Below, piece after piece: positions 45,767 to 52,006 of a stretch of DNA of 52,006 nt. The position numbers were made by a program, and so were the translations under genes. Origin of the DNA: Paenibacillus sp. MSJ-34 (lineage in GTDB: Bacteria; Bacillota; Bacilli; Paenibacillales; Paenibacillaceae); the NCBI RefSeq assembly GCF_018918005.1, contig NZ_JAHLPR010000048.1, positions 1 through 52,006 of the forward strand, written 5' to 3'. Numbering within the stretch: the first letter of the stretch is position 1; the number at the start of each line of letters is the position of its first letter. The notes under the pieces were generated by a model. That model saw nothing but the letters and a program-made list of their open reading frames with translations. It was not told the origin of the DNA and did not search any database.

Positions 45767-46024
45767 CGGCAATGATCGATGACAGCTTCCGTCCTATGCC
45801 GCGGTCGCTCTCGGCGCAATTTAGCCGGCAAAGGAAACGCTGCCTACGCCAAAGCCGCCGCTAGGCTTAATTCGATGAACCGGCATGGTCTTGCGACAGT
45901 CTTCCCCGGAATGAAGCGGCTTTCCGATTCATCAAGGGCCTGCCGGACAAAAGTTCGACGAAGCGAAGCAAAAGTTGACTGTTCAAAACCGCGTCTCGAC
46001 CTATGTAAACGAATAAAAGCGCAG
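45767..46024. other. gene-free stretch before the gerQ terminator
   Basis: About 258 bases between the inverted-repeat array and the gerQ terminator. A plus-strand frame crosses it but runs antisense into gerQ and lacks a ribosome binding site. No RNA gene or repeat is recognised. Confidence 0.6.
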
Positions 46025-46064
46025 GCGGACGAATTTACGCCGTTACGATCGCGAATTCGTCCGC
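46025..46064. terminator. hairpin downstream of gerQ
   Basis: Eleven-bp perfect arms GCGGACGAATT and AATTCGTCCGC flank an 18-base loop. On the plus strand a TTTT follows; on the minus strand (gerQ side) the T-run is displaced by about eight bases. Confidence 0.7.
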
Positions 46065-46075
46065 TTTTCGATTCA

Positions 46076-46705
46076 TCAGCTCGATTGCTGCTTGCGGGTT
46101 GGCGGATTGCCGATCACGCCGGGATACAGGTATGTGAGCGGTTCGTCGAACGTTGCATAGTCGAGATTGACCATCAGCAGAATCGTGCGCATGCCCGTAT
46201 TCGGGTCGCTTATAATGATATGATCGCGTCCCGCCGCTTCCACGACCCCTCGAAACACTTTCGCGTTCCATTCGCAGTTGTTCTCGTATGTCATATAGAA
46301 CGTACCGACTTTTCCCAAGTTCAGCCGCAAAATATTTTCAATGTAGGATTGTTGGCCCGTAAGTACGGATGAGGGCAAAACCGTTCCCTGAGGCGTGATC
46401 ACCCCTCCGCTGGTTACTTGCGGCGGGCAAGCTCCGCCGGCGGCAGGCGACGTCCCGACAGGCGGAAAAGGCAAATTCGGTACGGAAGGCGTTGCCGGAA
46501 TATTCGGTGCGCCCACCGTTCCCGGCGCGAACGGAAATCCTTGCACATTGCCGCCTCCGGTCGTGCCGGGAGCCGTCGTAGGATAAGATGGGATCACCCC
46601 TTCCGGATATTTCGCCGTACCGGGCGCCGCCTGCATTTGATAGCCATAAGGATAGGGGGTTCCCATCCCCGTCATCGTCCCATAATTATAGTTCATTCCA
46701 CTCAT
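46076..46705 (-). CDS. gerQ: spore coat protein GerQ
   Basis: The 209-residue protein has a long Tyr/Gly/Pro-rich N-terminal half (about 1-115) and a conserved C-terminal domain (QQSYIENILRLNLGK, GTFYMTYENN, GRDHIIISDPNTG) typical of GerQ (YwdL). GerQ is a coat protein needed to place the hydrolase CwlJ in the spore and becomes cross-linked by transglutaminase. It follows the CwlJ-type gene by 33 bases on the same strand, as the functional pair would. The low-complexity N-terminus is longer than a minimal GerQ domain. Confidence 0.92.
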   Translation of the reverse strand: MSGMNYNYGTMTGMGTPYPYGYQMQAAPGTAKYPEGVIPSYPTTAPGTTGGGNVQGFPFAPGTVGAPNIPATPSVPNLPFPPVGTSPAAGGACPPQVTSGGVITPQGTVLPSSVLTGQQSYIENILRLNLGKVGTFYMTYENNCEWNAKVFRGVVEAAGRDHIIISDPNTGMRTILLMVNLDYATFDEPLTYLYPGVIGNPPTRKQQSS

Positions 46706-46738
46706 AGGTTCCTCCTCAGAAACTTCAAGTTTTTTGAA

Positions 46739-47161
46739 TTAATAGACTCCTGGGCAATCTTCATAAGTAGGTTGAAAAAAACAATGATTCTTATAAACGC
46801 CGGAATTTTGCTGATCGTACCATGTAGCGGGACAGGCGCCGCCCGGCCGAAAAAACCATAGTGAGTTGCTGGCGGGCCATACCCGTTCTCCGCTAATGAC
46901 TCTCCGGGCCAGACGAATATCCCTGTCTCTCGCCCTTTGATAGAAATATCCTTTCTGCGTCGCTTCAAAGCCTCCCGGGCTCTGAAACACCATTTGCTCC
47001 AAATTTCGAATGCCCTGAAAATCCAAGCAATTCGAGAGAACGCGATTGACGCCGACATTCCCGACCATCAGCATCCCTAATTCCCCTTCCCCTTCGGCCT
47101 CCGCGCGCATCAAACGCGCCAGCAGCTTCTCGTGTTCGGAGTTCGTATTGATGACGGCCAT
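46739..47161 (-). CDS. cwlJ: CwlJ-type spore cortex-lytic hydrolase
   Basis: The 140-residue protein is a hydrolase_2 (SleB C-terminal-like) domain with the conserved acidic stretch MRAEAEGEGELGM, VGNVGVNRV and the later FFRPGGACPATWY. No signal peptide or peptidoglycan-binding domain precedes it, as expected for CwlJ rather than SleB. CwlJ degrades spore cortex upon calcium-dipicolinate release. The start at 47161 follows GGGAGGGGG; 12 extra codons upstream lack a site. It is cotranscribed with gerQ. Confidence 0.9.
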   Translation of the reverse strand: MAVINTNSEHEKLLARLMRAEAEGEGELGMLMVGNVGVNRVLSNCLDFQGIRNLEQMVFQSPGGFEATQKGYFYQRARDRDIRLARRVISGERVWPASNSLWFFRPGGACPATWYDQQNSGVYKNHCFFQPTYEDCPGVY

Positions 47162-47257
47162 TGCAGTCCACCCCCTCCCGTATGTGCGTTTAGTCATATA
47201 CCCATATTCATAGTATTGAGCGAATGCCTAGAGGGTGACTGATTTTTGCCGAAAAAA

Positions 47258-47277
47258 ACTCCCCTTGAAAGGGGAGC
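47258..47277 (-). terminator. terminator after the 42-aa gene
   Basis: The stem CTCCCC / GGGGAG is followed on the minus strand by TTTTTTT. It lies about 25 bases past the stop of the small gene at 47302. Confidence 0.88.
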
Positions 47278-47301
47278 CGCTCGATCGCTTGCAAGAAAGG
47301 T

Positions 47302-47430
47302 TTATTTTTTTACGCTTTCGCTCGGATTGTTTTGCGCCGGTTGTTTGGCGTTCTTCGCGATTACTTCTTCCGCGAATTCGGCCTGATGCGAATATTTATT
47401 TCCTTTATTCGGTTTATACCGTTCAGCCAT
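47302..47430 (-). CDS. 42-aa hydrophilic peptide, unknown
   Basis: The peptide has 42 residues with no hydrophobic segment: MAERYKPNKGNKYSHQ, then EFAEEVIAKNAKQ and a polar Asn/Gln/Lys tail. CGGAGG lies six bases before the ATG and a strong terminator follows, so it is a complete small transcription unit. Size, composition and the EFA-E motif recall small acid-soluble spore proteins of the gamma type, but the match is loose and I do not assign it. Its neighbours are germination genes. Confidence 0.65.
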   Translation of the reverse strand: MAERYKPNKGNKYSHQAEFAEEVIAKNAKQPAQNNPSESVKK

Positions 47431-47442
47431 CGTTATCCTCCG

Positions 47443-47784
47443 TTACAAATTCGATTTGAGTTGCTCGCGTATGCCGCTATACGCCAATATTTCCTGCTTG
47501 AACGTTTCCCGCTGCCATCGCGCGTCCGTTCGTCCTCCGGAGGCGAACGCCTCGTCGCTTATTTGTTGGTATGCTTCATGAAGATTGTTCTCAAACCAGT
47601 CGATCGCCAAATCGGAGTCGTTGCGCACGACCTCCACCATTTCGTATTGATCGATTCCCGTTTTGACAAAATATGCGACCAAAGGAACATCGCCATCGCC
47701 GAGCGGCGTCACTTGAACCGCCGCACAGCGTCTGCCGCCCCGTTCCGTTATGCCGCTATATTTCACGCTGTCAATGGAATACAT
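47443..47784 (-). CDS. 113-aa soluble protein, unknown
   Basis: The protein has 113 residues with a beta-rich first half (MYSIDSVKYSG..., VQVTPLGDGDVP) and a helical C-terminus. There is no membrane segment or known motif. The ATG at 47784 follows GAGGAGA; the longer frame to 48051 overlaps the start of asnB on the other strand and lacks a site. It is 12 bases upstream of the 42-aa gene and may share its transcript. Confidence 0.7.
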   Translation of the reverse strand: MYSIDSVKYSGITERGGRRCAAVQVTPLGDGDVPLVAYFVKTGIDQYEMVEVVRNDSDLAIDWFENNLHEAYQQISDEAFASGGRTDARWQRETFKQEILAYSGIREQLKSNL

Positions 47785-47921
47785 CGCATTCTCCTCTTTT
47801 GCCTTTTTCGTAGGTTCCCCTCCGGACATACATTTTATGCCCTTTTTCCGCATATACCTTTTATCATCGCTATATGTTCGGTGGACTGTCTGTCGAATCA
47901 TGCGGGAAGGAGATGAGCTCG

Positions 47922-49766
47922 ATGTGTGGAATAACAGGTTGGATTGACTGGGAGAGAGATTTGACGCAAGATTCATCCATCCTGGAGAATATGACAGAAT
48001 CGCTGGCTTTACGGGGACCGGATGCTTCCGGAACGTGGATCTCCGGATCATGCGCTCTCGGGCATCGCCGCTTAAGCGTCATCGATCCGCAGAACGGAGC
48101 TCAACCGATGGTGCGCTTTGCCGGCGATCATACCTATTCGATCGTGTATAACGGAGAATTGTATAACGCGGCGGAGCTTCGAGGGGAGTTGGAAGCGCGC
48201 GGCCATCGGTTCCGCACGTCATGCGATACGGAAGTGCTGCTTGTTTCCTATATAGAGTGGGGGCCATCTTGCGTGGAACGGTTAAACGGGATTTTCGCCT
48301 TTGCCGTCTGGGACGAATCGGAACAGCATTTGTTTCTGGCCCGCGACAGGCTTGGCGTCAAGCCTTTGTTCTATGCGACGGCCGGCGGCGCGTTCATCTT
48401 CGGCTCCGAGCCGAAGGCGATTTTGGCTCATCCGAAGGTGGAACCGACGGTCGGACCGGAAGGGCTTGCGGAAATATTCATCGTCGGGCCCGCACGTACG
48501 CCCGGCCATGCCGTGTACCGGGAGCTTTCCGAATTGCGTCCGGGATGCTGCCTGTTGTTTCGTCGAAGCGGTTTAAAAATGAACGCCTATTGGAAATTGG
48601 AAAGCAGGCCCCATGAAGACGACATAGAGAAAACCGCAGCGCATGTTCGCGATTTGCTGCAAGATACGGTAGAACGGCAATTGGTATCCGACGTGCCGGT
48701 ATGTTCGCTGTTATCCGGCGGGTTGGATTCAAGCGCGCTGACGGCTCTAGCGGTCGGCTATTACGACAGAACGAAACAAGAGGCGATGAGTACGTATTCG
48801 GTCGATTACGTCGATAACGATAAGCATTTTACGGCAAACGTATTTCAACCGAATTCGGATACGCCCTGGATCGAGCGGATGAGCGGCTATCTAGGAACGG
48901 AGCATCGCAACGTGCAATTCGATATGCCGGAATTGGTCGAGGCTCTTATTCCGGCCATGCAAGCAAGGGATTTGCCGGGGATGGCGGATATCGACGCTTC
49001 CCTCCTATTATTTTGCCGGGAAATTAAAAAGAGCGCGACCGTCGCCATCTCGGGCGAGGCGGCGGATGAAATATTCGGCGGTTATCCGTGGTTTTACCGG
49101 GATGAATCGCTGCGGGCCGATACGTTCCCTTGGGCGCTTTATTCCCAACATCGCGCCGACCTGCTCTCGCCGGAAATCGCGGATTGGATTCGCCCGCTAG
49201 AATATATTGCGAAGCGGTATGCGGAAGCGCTCGATGAAGTGCCCCGCCTCCCGGGGGAAGACGCGAATAAACAGCGGATGCGCGAAATGTCTTATTTGAA
49301 CATCACCCGCTTCATGCCTACGCTGCTCGACCGCAAAGACCGAATGAGCATGGGAGCCGGACTGGAGGTTCGCGTTCCGTTCTGCGATCACCGGCTCGTG
49401 GAGTACGTGTGGAATATTCCCTGGGAAATCAAAACGGCGGGCGGCAGGGAAAAAGGAATATTGCGCAAAGCGCTGAAAGGCGTCTTGCCGGAGGATGTCC
49501 TTCACCGCAAAAAAAGCCCTTATCCGAAAACGCATCATCCCAACTATTTGGCGGCCGTCAAAACATGGTTGAGCAATATATTGGACGATTCCAATTCCCC
49601 GCTTCTTCCGTTGATCAATGTGCGTAAAGTGCGGGAGTTGCTCGATTCGGACGCGGCCAATTCCAATTTGCCATGGTTCGGCCAACTGATGAGCGGACCG
49701 CAGTTATTCGCCTATTTGGCGCAAGTGGACACATGGTTGAAAACGTATCGCGTGAAAATAAGATAA
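47922..49766 (+). CDS. asnB: glutamine-hydrolysing asparagine synthase
   Basis: The 614-residue protein starts MCGITGWIDW, so the class II amidotransferase cysteine is residue 2, which fixes the start at 47922 (GGAAGGAGATG upstream). RRLSVIDP and YNGELYN are glutaminase motifs. The synthase half has the PP-loop SLLSGGLDSSALTA and later RKDRMSMGAGLEVRVPF. It makes asparagine from aspartate, glutamine and ATP. Bacillus has three paralogues (AsnB, AsnH, AsnO); AsnO is sporulation-specific, and the germination genes next to this one make an AsnO-like role possible. Confidence 0.94.
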   Translation: MCGITGWIDWERDLTQDSSILENMTESLALRGPDASGTWISGSCALGHRRLSVIDPQNGAQPMVRFAGDHTYSIVYNGELYNAAELRGELEARGHRFRTSCDTEVLLVSYIEWGPSCVERLNGIFAFAVWDESEQHLFLARDRLGVKPLFYATAGGAFIFGSEPKAILAHPKVEPTVGPEGLAEIFIVGPARTPGHAVYRELSELRPGCCLLFRRSGLKMNAYWKLESRPHEDDIEKTAAHVRDLLQDTVERQLVSDVPVCSLLSGGLDSSALTALAVGYYDRTKQEAMSTYSVDYVDNDKHFTANVFQPNSDTPWIERMSGYLGTEHRNVQFDMPELVEALIPAMQARDLPGMADIDASLLLFCREIKKSATVAISGEAADEIFGGYPWFYRDESLRADTFPWALYSQHRADLLSPEIADWIRPLEYIAKRYAEALDEVPRLPGEDANKQRMREMSYLNITRFMPTLLDRKDRMSMGAGLEVRVPFCDHRLVEYVWNIPWEIKTAGGREKGILRKALKGVLPEDVLHRKKSPYPKTHHPNYLAAVKTWLSNILDDSNSPLLPLINVRKVRELLDSDAANSNLPWFGQLMSGPQLFAYLAQVDTWLKTYRVKIR

Positions 49767-49843
49767 TATCACCAAGCTTCCTATTCGTTCTTGCCACATA
49801 TGATGATTGTAGCAAGCGATCATAATGAGGAGTGAACGTTTTT

Positions 49844-50224
49844 ATGGAAATACCCGTTACAGGGTTCGTCGTTCATAACGGCGCAGACGACCCGTTGCAT
49901 TCGCACACGCTTTACATTACAAGTTGGGACGGCAGACCGGTGCACGTCCATTCGTTCTCCGGAGTGACTTCCTTCGACGTCGGTCACCAGCACCGGTATG
50001 CCGGCACGACGGAACCGGCGCCTTCGGGCGTTCCGCACGTCCACGAGTATCATACCGTCACTTCGTTCGATGCGGGACATCATCATGTCATTCGCGGCGT
50101 GACCGGCCCTGCCGAGCCTTTGCCCGGCGGGGGGCATATCCATTATTTCGAGGGCACTACGACCGTGAACGGAAGCACGCCGCATGTTCATATGTATAGC
50201 GGAAGGACCGGAAACGAAGAATAG
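49844..50224 (+). CDS. YmaF-family histidine-rich repeat protein
   Basis: The 126-residue soluble protein has 17 histidines, mostly as HxH pairs (HSH, HVH, HQH, HVH, HHH, HIH, HVH) spaced about 10-20 residues apart within Gly/Thr-rich repeats of the form G-H-x-H-x5-G-x-T. This is the YmaF family pattern, and metal binding is likely but unproven. The ATG at 49844 follows GAGGAG; a GTG at 49832 sits on that site. It lies after asnB on the same strand and is ended by a terminator. Confidence 0.85.
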   Translation: MEIPVTGFVVHNGADDPLHSHTLYITSWDGRPVHVHSFSGVTSFDVGHQHRYAGTTEPAPSGVPHVHEYHTVTSFDAGHHHVIRGVTGPAEPLPGGGHIHYFEGTTTVNGSTPHVHMYSGRTGNEE

Positions 50225-50237
50225 CCTCGACGCCAAA

Positions 50238-50275
50238 CAAGCACCCCATCCTTATTCCGGATGAGATGCTTGTTT
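50238..50275 (+). terminator. terminator after the YmaF-family gene
   Basis: The arms CAAGCA-CCCCATCC and GGATGAGATGCTTG, nearly perfect around a six-base loop, are followed by TTTT on the plus strand. Confidence 0.85.
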
Positions 50276-50297
50276 TCATGGGTATGGCGACACGGAT

Positions 50298-50915
50298 TTA
50301 ACGGGACAGGAGTCCTGTCAATTGCTTGAGCGCCTGTCCGCGATGGCTGATCGCCTGCTTCTCTTCAACCGACAGCTCGGCCATCGTCTTGTGCAAATCC
50401 GGCAAATAAAACAACGGATCGTAGCCGAAGCCGCCGGTTCCTCTCGGTTCGACCGTAATATAACCATCGACGGAACCGGTTGCCGTAATCGATTCTTCGC
50501 TATCCGGATCGTACAATACGAGCGTGCAAACGAATTGAGCCGCGCTTAACAGCGGGTTCGACTCATCATCGCGCATTTTGCCGAGTTCTTCCAATAACTT
50601 TTTGTTATTGTCGGCATCGTTATGATGCTCCCCGGCATAGCGCGCGGAATAGACGCCCGGCGCGCCGTTCAACTTATCGACGCATAGACCGGAATCGTCG
50701 GCCAATACGGGAAGCCGCAGCGCCTTGGCTACCGTCTTGGCTTTTTTCATGGCATTCTCTTCAAAGGTCTCGCCATCCTCGACCACATCGGGGATGTCCG
50801 GATAGTCGAACATGCTCTCAACACGCTTGCCGAAAGGAGCGAACGCATGCGCGAATTCTTTCACTTTTCCTTGGTTTCTTGTCGCGACTACAATAACGTC
50901 TTTTTGCAAATTCAT
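50298..50915 (-). CDS. rdgB: XTP/dITP pyrophosphatase (RdgB/HAM1)
   Basis: The 205-residue protein has the substrate-binding motif TRNQGKVKEF, the metal-binding DDSGLCVD and C-terminal GGFGYDPLFY and SHRGQALKQL. It removes inosine and xanthosine triphosphates before they enter DNA or RNA. The ATG at 50915 follows AAGGAG; an ATG 11 codons upstream is possible but has no site. It follows rph after 58 bases, as in Bacillus. Confidence 0.95.
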   Translation of the reverse strand: MNLQKDVIVVATRNQGKVKEFAHAFAPFGKRVESMFDYPDIPDVVEDGETFEENAMKKAKTVAKALRLPVLADDSGLCVDKLNGAPGVYSARYAGEHHNDADNNKKLLEELGKMRDDESNPLLSAAQFVCTLVLYDPDSEESITATGSVDGYITVEPRGTGGFGYDPLFYLPDLHKTMAELSVEEKQAISHRGQALKQLTGLLSR

Positions 50916-50973
50916 AGCTCGTTCCAACTCCTTAACATGGATATTCAACTGTCGTTCTTCGTTTCAAATATAT

Positions 50974-51714
50974 TTATTTTGCTCCGATTTTTGCGGCGAC
51001 CGGGCCTAAAGCTTCTTTTTGGATTTCGACCAGTTCAAGAATGCCCAGTTCGGCCAATTCAAGCAACCGATTTAATTCTTCGCGGGCAAACGGCGCTTCC
51101 TCCCCCGTTCCTTGCACTTCGACGAACTTCCCGTTGCCTGTCATAACAATATTCATGTCGACTTTGGCTTTCGAATCTTCTTCGTAATTCAAGTCAAGCA
51201 ATGTTTGGTTATGAATAACGCCAACGCTGACCGACGCCAAAAAATCGGCAATAGGAAACCGGGCTAACTGATGCTGTTCCGCAATTTTGTTGATCGCCAT
51301 CGCCATCGCCACGAACGAACCGGTAATCGATGTCGTTCTCGTTCCTCCGTCCGCTTGCAACACATCGCAATCAAGCGTAATCGTCCGCTCGCCGAGCGCG
51401 TGCAAATCGACGACCGAGCGCAGCGCTCTGCCGATCAATCTTTGAATTTCCATCGTTCTGCCCGACAGTTTGCCTCGAGCGGCCTCGCGTTGGTTGCGGA
51501 CTTGCGTGGCGCGGGGAAGCATCGAATACTCCGCCGTTACCCATCCTTTGCCTTGCCCTTTCATAAATGGAGGCACCTTCTCATCCACTGTGGCGGTGCA
51601 GAGCACTTTCGTGTCCCCCACCTCAATAAGCACCGAACCTTCCGCATATTTGTTCGGATTCGTTATAATGGTAACCGGTCGAAGCTGATCCGTTTTTCGG
51701 CCGTGTAATCTCAT
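50974..51714 (-). CDS. rph: ribonuclease PH
   Basis: The 246-residue phosphorolytic exoribonuclease has PH-domain motifs ([46 protein letters not shown]). It trims tRNA 3' ends using phosphate. The ATG follows AGGGGGTTGG. It leads the rph-rdgB unit. About 290 bases upstream reach the window edge and hold promoter-like sequence. Confidence 0.97.
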   Translation of the reverse strand: MRLHGRKTDQLRPVTIITNPNKYAEGSVLIEVGDTKVLCTATVDEKVPPFMKGQGKGWVTAEYSMLPRATQVRNQREAARGKLSGRTMEIQRLIGRALRSVVDLHALGERTITLDCDVLQADGGTRTTSITGSFVAMAMAINKIAEQHQLARFPIADFLASVSVGVIHNQTLLDLNYEEDSKAKVDMNIVMTGNGKFVEVQGTGEEAPFAREELNRLLELAELGILELVEIQKEALGPVAAKIGAK

Positions 51715-52006
51715 TCGCCAACCCCCTAAAAGTTTTGTGAGCTGCGCTCCATCGAATCGCTTCGAGCAAAACCTACATCATCGATGTTCGCCTAGTTTTG
51801 TCGTCTGCGGTTGTGAAGCGATACTTTAGAATATGTAATTTTTCGACTCCCCTATTCTACCAAAGACGAATGGGAAAAGCACTATTTATAGGATCTCGGA
51901 ATAAACCGGGCGATTGAGGCTCAATTTGGGGTGCTTGAGTTAAAATTATCGATGTAAACGTGTTTTTGAAAGCAATTTTCAAAAATGCGTATGCTAAAGA
52001 ACCCGA
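51715..52006. other. upstream region of rph at the right edge
   Basis: No gene is seen. The stretch holds two perfect inverted repeats, ATTGAG-G-CTCAAT (51913-51925) and TTTTTGAAA-GCAAT-TTTCAAAAA (51963-51985), and the 13-base sequence at 51854-51866 shared with the left edge of the window. On the minus strand that sequence contains TGGTAGAAT, usable as an extended -10 box for rph. The repeats may be operators or a weak terminator. Confidence 0.5.

Noticed and set aside
45779..46372. Plus-strand frame of 197 codons between the repeat array and gerQ
   Set aside because: No ribosome binding site; it crosses the gerQ hairpin and runs antisense through the conserved part of gerQ.

Overview
The window reads as chromosomal DNA of an endospore-forming Firmicute of the Paenibacillaceae type (Paenibacillus/Cohnella-like). 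The reasons are strong AGGAGG-type ribosome binding sites, many sporulation genes, a valine T-box leader, TTG starts, and a gene order that keeps the Bacillus blocks tig-clp-lonB-lonA-ysxC, hemA-hemX-hemC-hemD-hemB-hemL, spoVID-valS-folC and maf-radC-mreBCD-minCD-spoIVFA-spoIVFB. An RNase E/G gene and a fused cobA-hemD gene also fit. This placement rests on family recognition by eye; no database search was run.

Layout, left to right. 1-874 is an AT-rich strip with two very short minus-strand genes. 875-11841 is a minus-strand block: RNase E/G, SpoIVFB/SpoIVFA, RodA, MinD/MinC, MreD/MreC/MreB, RadC, Maf and a SPOR-domain membrane protein. 11972-15475 is a spore-germination island. A DUF1657 protein is encoded on the minus strand, and a divergent plus-strand operon carries a DUF421+DUF1657 protein (2Duf type), SpoVAC, SpoVAD and a short YitT-type membrane protein; spoVAE is absent. 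15546-21414 is minus strand: murC, folC, valS, the T-box and the valS promoter. 21470-21806 holds a MITE-like element and the remnant of a second. 21831-21995 is a tiny membrane-protein gene.

22077-32140 is a minus-strand run with SpoVID, an RluA-family pseudouridine synthase and the whole heme/siroheme pathway: hemL, hemB, cobA-hemD, hemC, precorrin-2 dehydrogenase, hemX and hemA. 32309-44074 continues on the minus strand: two unknown genes, speD, ysxC, lonA, lonB, ispG, clpX, clpP and trigger factor. This is essentially a protein-quality-control region. 44298-45269 is an unknown gene with an unclear start. It is followed by tRNA-Arg(UCU) and a non-coding stretch with four evenly phased copies of an inverted repeat. 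46076-47784 carries GerQ, a CwlJ-type germination hydrolase and two small unknown genes. 47922-50224 (plus strand) carries asparagine synthase and a His-rich YmaF-family protein. 50298-51714 (minus) carries the XTP/dITP pyrophosphatase and RNase PH.

Most of the window is conserved core genome. The parts worth a second look are the reduced spoVA/2Duf island, the phased TTGGA-N5-TCCAA array, the MITE with stacked hairpins beside the valS promoter, the AT-rich left edge and the gene upstream of tig that has a good promoter but no clear start codon.
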